A stretch of DNA of 64,000 bases from a bacterium (lineage in GTDB: Bacteria > CLD3 > SB21), in the NCBI GenBank assembly GCA_008933615.1, contig WBUR01000019.1, forward strand, positions 1 through 64,000, written 5' to 3'. This document shows, one piece after another, positions 7,653-17,375 of this stretch (the stretch's first letter is position 1; each line of letters starts with the position of its first letter). Below the pieces are notes generated by a model. The model saw only the letters and a list, made by a program, of their open reading frames with translations. It was not told the DNA's origin and did not search any database. Made by a program: the position numbers and the translations under genes.

Positions 7653-10569
7653 ATTCTAGTTCTCGCATTAATTTGGAAAATAAGAGTTCATTTTGTTTTT
7701 TAATATGAGATAGGTGCGCTAACAGACGATTGTCTTTATTTAATTTACAAAATTTTGATAGAAAAGCAAGCTGTTTTTCATCACTCGGCAATTTATTGGA
7801 CTTACGCTCAAACACCAAATAGTTAAAAACTTCCAATTCACGTAAAAAAGAGTAGTTTTGATGCAAGACTTGAGCGTCATCGCCAGAGATTAAGGATAGG
7901 TCTTGAAGCAAACGAAGCGTTTGTAACGTATTCTCTGTTTGAAGAGAATGATGGCTTTTTCCAAATTTCATTTGATACGCCTGAATGGCATATTCAATAT
8001 CAAGTAAGCCGCCTCTGGAAAATTTTAAATCGTGAATGCTGTCGGAGACCGTCTTAATTTTTTCCTTTGTTTGTCTTAACCTCATATCAATAATTGAATG
8101 AATTTCATTTGTTGTAAAATCTTTTTCATATGCGATTTTTATGAACAGTCGCGATACTTTTTCCTTTACCGTCGCTGCTCCGCATATAAAACGTGACTTG
8201 ATCAGTGCCTGTCTCTCCCAAAACATGGCGCGACTTTCAAAATAGCTCTCATAACGGGACACGGTTACTACAAGCGGAGCTTGCTTACCTTCCGGCCTCA
8301 ACCTGGCGTCTATTTCGTAAAGTCTGCCTCGTGGCGTTATTTCCATGATCCGTCTTAAAAAATCTTTGGCTTTTGCGATAAGATCGTCCACGTCCGACGA
8401 ATTATCGCAGACGAAAACGACATCCAGATCTGATTTATAACTCAATTCACGTCCGCCCAGTTTTCCAAGCCCGATAAGCGCCACAGGGTCAGATTCATCA
8501 AAACTTTCAAAAAAAATTTTATTCAATATAAAATCCGCAAGGCGGCTGATGTCTTCACACAATTGTCCATTGTGTTTTTTTGAATATTGCAGTGCAAGTT
8601 TTAGGAATTCCATCTTCTTGAAATCATGCATATTACTGTATCCTGAGAATTCCAGCTCGGGAAGGTATTCGCCGTCTTGTAACCAGTCCTGGTAATGTGT
8701 AATAAGATAATCCACATATAATGGCGATTCACTCAATACGTTGATAAACGAATGCGAATACGAACAAAGGTCCAAAGTAAGTTCTAGGAACTTGGGTTGA
8801 TGTAAGTAGGTTTTATAGAGCATTTCGGGGAACGGATATGCAGAAACGATGCGTTCAAAATTCATGATGGTATGGTCGGGCGCCGGCGTCAGCTGGACAC
8901 CTGCGAGAAGATTAGGCAATACCTGGACAAAAAGATCTTGAGTTGTGATCGCATGAAGCTTTGGAAACTGGCCGAAATTTAATAAACGTATGATTCGATG
9001 CGTATGCTGAGGCGATTCAAAACCATGTTGGGTCAGCCTGATTTGAAGAGCCTGATTTAATGTCTCAAACCTGAAAAAAAGCGCCGTATCACCCGGATGA
9101 GAGACACTATCGGATATTTCGAAAACCGCATCATATATTTTACGAACAGAATCAAGATGAGAGTCGAGTTTCCGAATAAACTCCTCTGCATTATTATAAT
9201 TCAACAAATAGGCGATTTTTGTAAATTGTTTCCTCTCCCCGGACATGGAATGCGTCTGACGGTCATCCGCGATCTGCAGAATGTGTTCGATTTTACGGTA
9301 CAAAACGTAACTCTCCGCAAGGAGTTTATTTTCCTCTTTCGAAATAAGTCCATTATCAAATAATTTCGCTAAACCCGACAAGGTGTTCCCGGTTTGTATT
9401 TCTGAGATTCGTCCTCCGTTTATAAGTTGTAAGGCCTGCAAAATAAATTCAATATCACGAATACCCCCGGCGCAAATTTTGATATTTAACTTATCCGTCG
9501 ATTTTTGTTCCTCGATTCGCCATTTCATTTTTGCAATTTCTTTTAGCGGCGATGAAAAAAAAGTTTTAGGATAAATGAATGGCGATAGTTGGGTGAGGAA
9601 CTTTTGGCCGAATTCAACCGAGCCGGCAACGACGCGCGCCTTAATCAGCATCTGCCTTTCCCAGAGCTGGCCGCGTGATTCGTAATAGTGTATAAAACCG
9701 GACGAACATCTCGCAAGAGGTCCCGAATCGCCGTCCGGCCGCAAACGCGCATCCACACGGTATAATTGTCCTTCTCGGGTTGTGTTGACCATGGCGGCGA
9801 TGAATGCAGAGCATAATTGATTATAAAATTCGTGGTGAGAGATTTCACGTTCGTTGTAATGGATCTGACCTTCTTCGCTGTAAACAAACATGAGGTCGAT
9901 ATCCGAACTGTAGTTCAATTCACCGCCTCCGAGTTTTCCCAAAGCGATCACGGCAAAATCGGTGGTGGGGGACGAATATTTTTCAGTTAACGAATCAGAA
10001 AATAATTCTAGAACAGCCCTTATTAGTTCATCAGCTAGCATCGAAATAGCTCGCATTGTCGCTTCTAAGGGGTCATCTAAAATATAGTCACGGATTCCGA
10101 TCTTCAGAAGCTCACGGCGCTTCAATATTCGCAGTTGATCTAATTTTCTGGTGATTGAGTAGGTAGTATTATTCATAATCGCACGGATCGACTTTAGCAG
10201 AGGGTTTATATCTAATGGTTTGCAATCGATATCAGGACGAATTAGAAAATAGGTATACTGAAAATCTCTGATGATGAGGTCGCTCAAAAAACGGCTGGAA
10301 GTAAAAATTTTGACCAGCCTTGCGATGATGGGCGGGAAATCGCAAAGCATTTTGTAGAATGAAACTTTGTTGATTACGGATTCGGTCAGTTGTTCAAATG
10401 TATTAAGCATTTCATCGGGCACAGGGTTGTGTTGCAGTTCATAGTGCAGACGGGACAAAAATGCAGTATCTTTATCCGGTATGTTTTCTATCATTTTTGC
10501 GAGGTTTACATGCGCCTTTTTCCTATCCTCAAACAAACTTAAAAAATCATTTTCGGAGAATTGATACAT
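7642..10569 (-). CDS. glnE: Glutamine synthetase adenylyltransferase / adenylyl-removing enzyme
   Basis: A 975-residue protein with the duplicated nucleotidyltransferase architecture of GlnE. The first GKLGGGELNYSSDIDLMF motif is near residue 212 and the second GKLGGRELSYKSDLDVVF near residue 700. Each is followed by a helical GlnD-PII-type domain (VDARLRPDGDSGPL and IDARLRPEGKQAPL segments). It controls glutamine synthetase by AMP addition and removal in response to nitrogen status. No glnA or glnB is in the window. It overlaps the downstream LexA-like gene, with a terminator after that, so the two likely share a transcript. Confidence 0.95.
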   Translation of the reverse strand: MYQFSENDFLSLFEDRKKAHVNLAKMIENIPDKDTAFLSRLHYELQHNPVPDEMLNTFEQLTESVINKVSFYKMLCDFPPIIARLVKIFTSSRFLSDLIIRDFQYTYFLIRPDIDCKPLDINPLLKSIRAIMNNTTYSITRKLDQLRILKRRELLKIGIRDYILDDPLEATMRAISMLADELIRAVLELFSDSLTEKYSSPTTDFAVIALGKLGGGELNYSSDIDLMFVYSEEGQIHYNEREISHHEFYNQLCSAFIAAMVNTTREGQLYRVDARLRPDGDSGPLARCSSGFIHYYESRGQLWERQMLIKARVVAGSVEFGQKFLTQLSPFIYPKTFFSSPLKEIAKMKWRIEEQKSTDKLNIKICAGGIRDIEFILQALQLINGGRISEIQTGNTLSGLAKLFDNGLISKEENKLLAESYVLYRKIEHILQIADDRQTHSMSGERKQFTKIAYLLNYNNAEEFIRKLDSHLDSVRKIYDAVFEISDSVSHPGDTALFFRFETLNQALQIRLTQHGFESPQHTHRIIRLLNFGQFPKLHAITTQDLFVQVLPNLLAGVQLTPAPDHTIMNFERIVSAYPFPEMLYKTYLHQPKFLELTLDLCSYSHSFINVLSESPLYVDYLITHYQDWLQDGEYLPELEFSGYSNMHDFKKMEFLKLALQYSKKHNGQLCEDISRLADFILNKIFFESFDESDPVALIGLGKLGGRELSYKSDLDVVFVCDNSSDVDDLIAKAKDFLRRIMEITPRGRLYEIDARLRPEGKQAPLVVTVSRYESYFESRAMFWERQALIKSRFICGAATVKEKVSRLFIKIAYEKDFTTNEIHSIIDMRLRQTKEKIKTVSDSIHDLKFSRGGLLDIEYAIQAYQMKFGKSHHSLQTENTLQTLRLLQDLSLISGDDAQVLHQNYSFLRELEVFNYLVFERKSNKLPSDEKQLAFLSKFCKLNKDNRLLAHLSHIKKQNELLFSKLMRELEYGK

Positions 10570-10671
10570 TTGAATTGTATGTTTTTGGAATATTGTCTAC
10601 TTTGGAAAGGTAAAAATTTAATTGTTTTCATGCTAATTAAAAATACGTGACGGAAGCCGGAGAAAGCCATC

Positions 10672-12219
10672 ATGACCGATAAGAAAGTTGACGAACTTCG
10701 AAAACTCAAGCAGGAAGCCTTGTTAGGAGGAGGCAAATCCAGAATTGAGGCGCAGCATAAGAAAGGAAAACTTACGGCGCGGGAGCGTATCGACTTATTG
10801 CTTGATGAAGGGAGTTTTGAGGAACTTGATATGTTAGCGAGACACCGTTCATCCGCATTCGGCCTGGAAAAGGAACGTCCTTTAGGCGACGGTGTTGTAA
10901 CCGGATATGGAACCATTGACGGCAGGCTCGTGTATCTTTTTAGCCAGGATTTTACCGTGTTCGGCGGGAGTCTTTCCGAAGTGCACGCCGAGAAAATTAT
11001 CAAGATAATGAAAATGGCGATGAAAAACGGTGCGCCTGTGATCGGACTTAACGATTCCGGTGGCGCGCGGATTCAGGAAGGGGTCGTGAGTCTTGGGGGC
11101 TATGCCGATATTTTCTTGTTAAATACGCTCGCGTCCGGCGTGATACCGCAGATCTCTGCTGTGATGGGACCATGCGCCGGCGGTGCGGTTTATTCTCCGG
11201 CAATTACCGATTTTGTGTTGATGGTGAAAAACACCAGTTACATGTTTGTTACCGGACCGAATGTGGTTAAAACCGTAACGCATGAGGAAATCTCTTCGGA
11301 AGAACTTGGCGGCGCAGTGACGCATGCGACCAAGAGTGGCGTGGCGCATTTTGCAACAGAAAACGAATTAGACTGCCTCATGAAAATAAGAAAACTGCAT
11401 AGTTTTCTTCCGTCGAATAATATGGAAGACCCGCCGCATAACCAAACCGCCGATCCGGCTGATCGTTGCGAAGAAGCGCTTAAAACCATTATACCCGATA
11501 GTCCAAATAAACCGTATGACATCAAAGATGTAATCAAACTCATCGTTGACTCGGAGGATTTTTTTGAAGTGCATGAAAGCTACGCACAAAATATTGTTGT
11601 GGGTTTTGCCAGGTTGGGCGGTAAGTCGGTCGGAATTGTAGCCAATCAACCGGCAGTGCTGGCGGGCGTGCTTGACATTGATTCCTCTCTCAAAGGCGCA
11701 CGGTTTGTGCGATTTTGCGATGCATTCAATATTCCATTGGTCGTATTCGAAGATGTACCCGGTTTCTTGCCGGGCAGCGATCAGGAATGGCGCGGTATTA
11801 TCAAACACGGCGCAAAACTCCTCTATGCATTCTGCGAAGCGACCGTTCCGAAAATAACCGTGATCACGCGCAAAGCCTATGGGGGCGCCTATGATGTGAT
11901 GAACTCAAAACACGTCCGTGGGGATATTAATTATGCCTGGCCATCGGCGGAAATTGCCGTCATGGGCGCAAAAGGCGCGGTTGAAATTATTTTTAAGAAA
12001 GAGATCGAAAATTCCCCCGATCCTGTCATAACCGAAAATAAGCTCATCGACGACTACAAGGACAAGTTTGCCAATCCATACAGTGCGGCTGAAAGGGGTT
12101 ATGTGGACGATATTATTGAACCGCAGTTTACACGGCCTAAACTTATCAAAGCGTTAATGATGCTGGAGAATAAAGTCGACACCAATCCCAAGAAGAAACA
12201 TGGAAATATCCCGCTCTAA
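10672..12219 (+). CDS. Acyl-CoA carboxylase carboxyltransferase subunit (PccB/MmdA type)
   Basis: A 515-residue biotin-dependent carboxyltransferase. The N-terminal half shows [20 protein letters not shown] and the acyl-CoA site segments [13 protein letters not shown] and [12 protein letters not shown]; the C-terminal half has [15 protein letters not shown] and [11 protein letters not shown]. The family transfers carboxyl groups between biotin and propionyl-CoA or methylmalonyl-CoA, as in propionyl-CoA carboxylase or the sodium-pumping methylmalonyl-CoA decarboxylase. No biotin carboxylase, biotin carrier or decarboxylase membrane subunit is nearby, so the complex cannot be decided. A GGAGA ribosome-binding site precedes the ATG. 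Confidence 0.9.
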   Translation: MTDKKVDELRKLKQEALLGGGKSRIEAQHKKGKLTARERIDLLLDEGSFEELDMLARHRSSAFGLEKERPLGDGVVTGYGTIDGRLVYLFSQDFTVFGGSLSEVHAEKIIKIMKMAMKNGAPVIGLNDSGGARIQEGVVSLGGYADIFLLNTLASGVIPQISAVMGPCAGGAVYSPAITDFVLMVKNTSYMFVTGPNVVKTVTHEEISSEELGGAVTHATKSGVAHFATENELDCLMKIRKLHSFLPSNNMEDPPHNQTADPADRCEEALKTIIPDSPNKPYDIKDVIKLIVDSEDFFEVHESYAQNIVVGFARLGGKSVGIVANQPAVLAGVLDIDSSLKGARFVRFCDAFNIPLVVFEDVPGFLPGSDQEWRGIIKHGAKLLYAFCEATVPKITVITRKAYGGAYDVMNSKHVRGDINYAWPSAEIAVMGAKGAVEIIFKKEIENSPDPVITENKLIDDYKDKFANPYSAAERGYVDDIIEPQFTRPKLIKALMMLENKVDTNPKKKHGNIPL

Positions 12220-12402
12220 TTATTAGAACACCAAAGCGCTTTAATTCACAACTGAAGTGTAAACTTTAAAATACACACTGCTTTATGGCCAAAAAAAACT
12301 TGTAACTTCTACGTTATTCAAGTATATTATTTACACTATTTTTGAGTTCGCTTTCCGGTCCGGCACATAAAAAAAGTTCTTCCAAATAGAATTTCTATAC
12401 TA
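12220..12402. other. Intergenic gap ahead of the long chemosensory run
   Basis: This 183-base gap holds a perfect 10-base palindrome AAAGCGCTTT at 12233-12242 and AT-rich sequence. I see no convincing terminator hairpin with a T run and no clear -35/-10 pair, although a promoter for the 15-kb run that follows should lie here. Confidence 0.4.
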
Positions 12403-12993
12403 ATGCTCCAGCATGGCTATTTTGATCAAAGGTTCGGATTAATAATTTTAGCTTCGGCTTCGCCGAGGCGCGCCCAGATTCTTTCTCAGATCGGATTCAA
12501 TTATAAGGTTGTTCCAAGTTCGATCGAAGAAATTTTTACAAATCACGACCCGGTTGAAGTTGCCAAAGAACTGGCTCTTAATAAAGCCAAAGAAGTGGCA
12601 GAAATCTATCCGGAGAGTATTGTGATAGGCGCCGATACGATTGTTTTTTTGAATAATCAAATTTTGGGTAAGCCGGCGTCAGAGGCTGAAGCCATTGACA
12701 TGCTGCGGTCATTGAGCGGTAATACCCACGTCGTATACACGGCATTTGCCATCATTCAAAAAAGTGTGAATAAACAAGTCGTAGATTTAGAGGCCACGGA
12801 AGTCACATTTAGAAATCTTTCAGATGAAGAGATACGCTTGTATGTGCGATCCGGTTCTCCGATGGACAAGGCGGGAGCGTACGGAATTCAAGATCAGAGC
12901 GCTGTATTTGTGGAGAAGATCATAGGAGATTTTTATAACGTAGTGGGATTGCCCATCTCGAAAATATATGATTATCTTCAGAGCCAGTTTTAG
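12403..12993 (+). CDS. maf: Maf-family nucleoside triphosphate pyrophosphatase
   Basis: A 196-residue Maf protein. The hallmark ILASASPRRAQIL motif is at residues 15-27, and the downstream IGADTIVF, LGKPASEAEAIDML and MDKAGAYGIQ motifs are all present. Maf proteins hydrolyse dTTP, UTP or modified nucleotides to monophosphates and are linked to house-cleaning and to septum formation. The ATG at 12403 gives about 13 residues before the usual start of the conserved fold, so a later start is possible. It leads a long co-oriented run; the next gene follows after 17 bases. Confidence 0.93.
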   Translation: MLQHGYFDQRFGLIILASASPRRAQILSQIGFNYKVVPSSIEEIFTNHDPVEVAKELALNKAKEVAEIYPESIVIGADTIVFLNNQILGKPASEAEAIDMLRSLSGNTHVVYTAFAIIQKSVNKQVVDLEATEVTFRNLSDEEIRLYVRSGSPMDKAGAYGIQDQSAVFVEKIIGDFYNVVGLPISKIYDYLQSQF

Positions 12994-13010
12994 GAAGGCA
13001 TTAGAGAACA

Positions 13011-13778
13011 ATGAATGAATCCTATTTTAAAGATTTTGCCAACCGGCTCAAGGAAAGACGCGAAGATCTTGACATCACTTACAAGAAGATAGTCAGTGAA
13101 ACTAATTTAAAAAAAGAGTGGATAACATTTATTGAGTCGGGTAATTTTGATTTTGCAGCGGAAGTGTATATCAAAGGGATTTTACGGCAGTATGCAGCGC
13201 AGATTCAAATTGATGCGGATGAAGCTCTGAAAGAGTATGAGCGTATTAAGGAAAAGATTAATTTTATTGCTGAAGAGAGGTATGTCGAAGTAAAATCATT
13301 TGATGCCAATCTGCATTTTTCGCCAAGGGAGATCATTGATTTTGTTATTACTTCCAAAAAAGACGACGTTTCGGTTGAAGTTCAGGGATTGGAAGCCGAA
13401 GTAAAGAAAAAACTACTGCGAGAGCGAAAAATCAATTTTGCCGTTATGAGCTCGGGCTTACTGTTGGCAGTTATTTGTCTGTTTTATGTATTCGTCGATT
13501 CATCGGTTGACCAAAGCATTCCGCCCGACAAGAAGACGTCGGTAATATCCTCAACGGCGATGAAGGCTCCTGTCAAGAAGGCCAGATGGGAACTGGCTGA
13601 GCCGGTATTGTCAGATCAGCAAAAAGCGTTAAGAGGCGCTTCTGAAAAAAGAATGGAAATGGACAGCACGAACAAAATAAACAATCTAAAAAATGCTTCA
13701 CTCAAAAAAGATGATATACTCGAACCGATATCCGTTCAAGAAGCCGCACTTTATCTTGAACACAGAATTTCTAATTAA
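13011..13778 (+). CDS. RodZ-like membrane protein with N-terminal helix-turn-helix
   Basis: A 255-residue protein. Residues about 8-68 match the RodZ-type cytoplasmic HTH_25 domain (RLKERREDLDITYKKI, then VYIKGILRQYA). A single membrane segment spans about residues 143-164 (FAVMSSGLLLAVICLFYVFV), followed by an external tail rich in Lys, Ser and Pro. RodZ links MreB to the cell-shape machinery. Here the C-terminal beta domain of classical RodZ is replaced by an unrecognised tail of about 90 residues, so I call it RodZ-like only. It sits 18 bases before a chemoreceptor gene. Confidence 0.75.
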   Translation: MNESYFKDFANRLKERREDLDITYKKIVSETNLKKEWITFIESGNFDFAAEVYIKGILRQYAAQIQIDADEALKEYERIKEKINFIAEERYVEVKSFDANLHFSPREIIDFVITSKKDDVSVEVQGLEAEVKKKLLRERKINFAVMSSGLLLAVICLFYVFVDSSVDQSIPPDKKTSVISSTAMKAPVKKARWELAEPVLSDQQKALRGASEKRMEMDSTNKINNLKNASLKKDDILEPISVQEAALYLEHRISN

Positions 13779-13796
13779 CGTGTTGGAGAAACCTCA

Positions 13797-15380
13797 ATGA
13801 TGCAATATCTCAAAAATCTAAGACTACGCGCCAAACTGATGATTGGTTTTGCCGTATTCGCCGCTTTTTTTATGACGATCGTTACCGTGATTTTTACCGT
13901 TCGATTATATCAGACGGCGGTAGATGATCAAAATGAATTGCTGAAAACGTACTCGGATATTACGGCAAAAAACATCAGCGCAGGATTGGATTTTGGAGAT
14001 AAAGCTTCGGTGCTTAGTTCTTATGAATCCATCAAAGGATCGGTGGAGTTTGTCGTGTCTTACGATGCATCCGGGATGGTTTTTGCAACGTTTGTAAAAC
14101 AAGGGCGTGATGAGGACAAGATTGTTGAGATGCTGACGAATAACATATCGCAATGGAAAAATTCAAAAAGCAAAGAGTGGCGTTTTAATGAATCTCAGAT
14201 GAATTGCGTTATTCGCCCTATTGTCAACAGCGTGGATAATGAGATCGGTGTTCTCGCCATGGGCGCATCTACGGAACCTATTTCAACCAAATTAAACCAA
14301 GACATTGCATTCAGTGTGATTTTACTGCTTGTGACCATCGGTGTTGGCATATTCGCAGCCTACGTATTTAGTAACGTTCTTGTAAAACCGATCACGCGAA
14401 TAGTCGACCGCATGCGCGACATTGCTGAAGGTGAAGGTGATTTGACAAAAAGAATCGACGTGGATTCTGCCGATGAGATCGGTGAGCTTGGTAACATATT
14501 TAATACTTTTGTTGGAAAACTGCATGAATTAATCGGTCAGGTTGCCAAAGCGTCTGCTCAGATATCACAGTCCGTCGAGTATATCAGTAATTCTTCATCG
14601 GGTGTTGCCAACGGCGCAGAACAGCAATCCAATCAGACGACGCTTGTCGCTGTCGCAGCAGAAGAGATGTCGGCGACCATCGTTCAAACATCAAGCAACA
14701 CATCCGATGCCGTTCGATTGTCGAAAGATGCGCACGATGCCGTGCGGCGAGGCCGCTATGTTGTGGATGATACGGTAAAGGGCTTGCACAATATTTCCGC
14801 TGTGGTCAGCGAGTCCGCGCAAACGTTGCTGGAATTAGGCAGGACGGTGTCACAAATAGGAACGGTTGTTGAGGTAATCAACGACATTGCCGATCAGATT
14901 AATTTGCTCTCGCTAAATGCTTCTATCGAAGCGGCTACAGCGGGCGAATACGGAAAAGGATTTGCAGTAGTGGCAAGTGAAGTCAAAAACCTAGCGGAAG
15001 GGACGACGCAGTCAACGCAGGAAATATCTCACATGATTGAAAAAATTCAAATTGCCATGACGAATGCCATTCGAGCGATGGAGCGCGGCACTAAAGAAGT
15101 TGAAAAAGGAAGGGAACTTGGAACTAAAACGGCTGAAGCGCTTAATGATATTCTGCAGGCAAATAACCAGGTAATGGAAATGATTACGAATATTTCGGTT
15201 TCGGCGCAGCAGCAAAGTCATACGGCCGAAGAAATTTCTAAGAACATCGAAAATATCGCAAACATTACAAAAAATACGGCCCAAGGAGTACGACAAATAG
15301 ACGGATCAACCGATACTTTGGTCAATCATACGGAAGTTTTAAAATCTGTTGTCGGAAGATTCAAATTATCAGACAATTAA
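13797..15380 (+). CDS. Methyl-accepting chemotaxis protein with periplasmic sensor
   Basis: A 527-residue receptor. A membrane segment at about 15-37 is followed by a periplasmic domain of about 130 residues (resembling CHASE8 in [20 protein letters not shown]), a second membrane segment at about 167-193, a HAMP domain ([20 protein letters not shown]) and the cytoplasmic signalling domain. The hairpin tip reads [20 protein letters not shown], the conserved contact site for CheA and CheW. The natural ligand is unknown. It is the first signalling gene in the run and lies 20 bases before the GGGP synthase. Confidence 0.94.
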   Translation: MMQYLKNLRLRAKLMIGFAVFAAFFMTIVTVIFTVRLYQTAVDDQNELLKTYSDITAKNISAGLDFGDKASVLSSYESIKGSVEFVVSYDASGMVFATFVKQGRDEDKIVEMLTNNISQWKNSKSKEWRFNESQMNCVIRPIVNSVDNEIGVLAMGASTEPISTKLNQDIAFSVILLLVTIGVGIFAAYVFSNVLVKPITRIVDRMRDIAEGEGDLTKRIDVDSADEIGELGNIFNTFVGKLHELIGQVAKASAQISQSVEYISNSSSGVANGAEQQSNQTTLVAVAAEEMSATIVQTSSNTSDAVRLSKDAHDAVRRGRYVVDDTVKGLHNISAVVSESAQTLLELGRTVSQIGTVVEVINDIADQINLLSLNASIEAATAGEYGKGFAVVASEVKNLAEGTTQSTQEISHMIEKIQIAMTNAIRAMERGTKEVEKGRELGTKTAEALNDILQANNQVMEMITNISVSAQQQSHTAEEISKNIENIANITKNTAQGVRQIDGSTDTLVNHTEVLKSVVGRFKLSDN

Positions 15381-15400
15381 TTGATAATAAGTGGGGTAAT

Positions 15401-16183
15401 ATGAGTATTTATGAGCAGTTACTTATGATAAAAGACCGGAAGGGTTCCGGTTACTTTGTTTTGATTGATCCGGACAAAAAATCCGAGGGGGACACTCTTA
15501 AAACGGTTGAAGCATGCGTCGCAGGAGGTGTTGATGCTATTTTAGTCGGAAGCAGTCTGCTTTTATCACAACGATTTAATTCGACCATTAAACAAATTAA
15601 AGCAGAATTTAATGTACCGGTCATTTTATTTCCAGGAAGCACCATCCAGCTTTCTGAATATGCAGATGCGGTTCTCTTTTTATCACTCATAAGCGGGCGA
15701 AATCCGGAATTTCTGATCAGTACGCAGGTTCTTGGCGCTCCGATTATTCGTAAAATGGCATTAGAAGCAATTTCTACCGGCTATATGCTCATCGAGTCAG
15801 GTAAGACGACGGCTGCAGAGTTTATGAGTAATTCAAAACCGATACCGCGCGACAAAAACGATATTGCGGTGGCCCATGCAATGGCTGGCGAATATCTCGG
15901 GATGAAAATGATCTATTTAGAAGCCGGAAGCGGAGCAACTCATTCCGTTCCGGAGGAGATGATCGAAGCGGTTAGCGGGTACATTACTATCCCGGTCATC
16001 GTTGGAGGTGGAATTAGTTCACCGGAAGCTGCTCGTAGGAAAGTTGAAGCGGGAGCTGCGTTTGTTGTGACGGGCAATGTATTAGAGCCTTCGGAAAATA
16101 TAGGTCTGATCAAAGAATTTTCAGATGCTGTACATTGGAAGAATCCCACGATAGAAACACCCTTTCTCAGAAAGGTCAAATGA
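15401..16183 (+). CDS. Geranylgeranylglyceryl phosphate synthase family protein (group II type)
   Basis: A 260-residue TIM-barrel prenyltransferase of the GGGPS/PcrB family. FVLIDPDKKSEGD at residues 19-31 holds the metal-binding aspartates, MIYLEAGSGATHSVP and VGGGISSPEAARR the phosphate-binding loops. The family joins a prenyl diphosphate to sn-glycerol-1-phosphate, the first committed step of archaeal ether lipids; related enzymes occur in Bacteroidetes and other FCB bacteria. The length fits the longer archaeal/Bacteroidetes forms better than short Bacillus PcrB. No glycerol-1-phosphate dehydrogenase or second prenyltransferase is in the window. It overlaps the next gene by four bases. 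Confidence 0.9.
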   Translation: MSIYEQLLMIKDRKGSGYFVLIDPDKKSEGDTLKTVEACVAGGVDAILVGSSLLLSQRFNSTIKQIKAEFNVPVILFPGSTIQLSEYADAVLFLSLISGRNPEFLISTQVLGAPIIRKMALEAISTGYMLIESGKTTAAEFMSNSKPIPRDKNDIAVAHAMAGEYLGMKMIYLEAGSGATHSVPEEMIEAVSGYITIPVIVGGGISSPEAARRKVEAGAAFVVTGNVLEPSENIGLIKEFSDAVHWKNPTIETPFLRKVK

Positions 16184-16896
16184 CGCGCGCGCTCATCGTT
16201 TTTGCAAAAAAACCGGAAGCGGAAAAGGTGAAAACGCGGTTAGTGCCGCCGTTAACCTTTGACGAGGCGAAAGAGCTGTATATATGTTTTTTGAAGGACG
16301 CCATAGTACAATATTGCAAGCTCGCGTCGGAAATGAAGTTCAAAATATTTCTGATGATCACACCGGATAATGCAGTCGGCTATTTCACGGAATTCATGAA
16401 CACAATTCCAGAGATAAAAGATCTAAAATCAGACATAAAAATTCTTGTGCAAAAAGGGGCTAATCTGGGTGAGAAAATATCAAATGCTTTTGATACCGTG
16501 TTTTCTGAAAAATATACGCAGACCATGGTCATAGGAACGGATCACCCAACATTGCCTGATGAATATATTGCCAGAGCCTTTGATGAAATGGGCCAGAGTA
16601 AAACCGACTGCGTCATAGGCCCAACAGAAGACGGAGGGTATTATTTGCTCGGTTTAAAAACGATTCAAAAAGACTATTTTACAGGAGTGGCATGGAGTAC
16701 GGAAAATGCGTTTGCTCAAACTTTAGAAAATTTGATCAATAAAAAGAAAGCGGTGCAGCTTTTACCGATGTGGTATGATGTAGATGATTACACTGCTTTA
16801 ATTAAGATGCTGGATGAACTGGCACAGGAAAAAAGTAGACACATACCCTTGTACTCAAAAAAATTCTTAAGTCAAATGAAAACGGTTGAGGTATAG
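16180..16896 (+). CDS. DUF2064 / TIGR04282-type glycosyltransferase
   Basis: From the ATG at 16180, which overlaps the previous stop as ATGA, the protein has 238 residues; an in-frame ATG at 16135 would overlap the preceding gene far more. It starts RALIVFAKKPEAEKVKTRL, the nucleotide-binding signature of the DUF2064 (rSAM/selenodomain-associated transferase 1) family, and has GTDHPTLPDEYI and GPTEDGGYYLLGLK, the typical GT-A-like metal and substrate motifs. Substrate is unknown. The association with GGGP synthase could mean a head-group or sugar-transfer step, but this is a guess. Confidence 0.85.
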   Translation: MTRALIVFAKKPEAEKVKTRLVPPLTFDEAKELYICFLKDAIVQYCKLASEMKFKIFLMITPDNAVGYFTEFMNTIPEIKDLKSDIKILVQKGANLGEKISNAFDTVFSEKYTQTMVIGTDHPTLPDEYIARAFDEMGQSKTDCVIGPTEDGGYYLLGLKTIQKDYFTGVAWSTENAFAQTLENLINKKKAVQLLPMWYDVDDYTALIKMLDELAQEKSRHIPLYSKKFLSQMKTVEV

Positions 16897-16901
16897 GCAT
16901 C

Positions 16902-17375
16902 ATGGCTGAAAATAATACACAGTTGCGACTCTTACATTTCAGGTCTGATAATCAAGATTACGCGATGGACTTGAACTGCGTAAAAGAAATAATACGTATG
17001 GCGGCCTTGGATCATGTTTCAGAATTACCGGAATTTGTTAAGGGCATTATTAATTTGCGCGGAGAAACTTTACCGGTCGTTGATTTTCTGTCGAGATCTG
17101 GCGCGGGAACCACAGCGATACAACTTAAGACGCGCGTAATTATTATGAAAATTAAGTCCGTAACTCTGGGTTTGATGGTGGATGAAGTTAAAGAAACTTT
17201 TGAAGTTGAAGAAAAAGATATTTCAAAAAACATTCAACCGGATGTTGTCATTGATCCTAAATATATTTTGGGTACTTTTTTGTTTAACGAGCACATGACC
17301 ATTTTGGTGGATGTGCAGAAATTATTTACCGTAAATGAATTCAAAAAACTCGAACAGGGCGTAATTAATGCATAG
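16902..17375 (+). CDS. cheW: CheW coupling protein (first copy)
   Basis: A 157-residue single CheW domain: LRLLHFRSDNQDYAMDLNCV at the start, FVKGIINLRGETLPVVDF in the middle, and FLFNEHMTILVDVQKLF at the end. CheW bridges chemoreceptors and CheA in the signalling array. It lies five bases after the transferase gene and overlaps cheR by eight bases, so translation is likely coupled. A second CheW-domain gene follows downstream. Confidence 0.95.
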   Translation: MAENNTQLRLLHFRSDNQDYAMDLNCVKEIIRMAALDHVSELPEFVKGIINLRGETLPVVDFLSRSGAGTTAIQLKTRVIIMKIKSVTLGLMVDEVKETFEVEEKDISKNIQPDVVIDPKYILGTFLFNEHMTILVDVQKLFTVNEFKKLEQGVINA

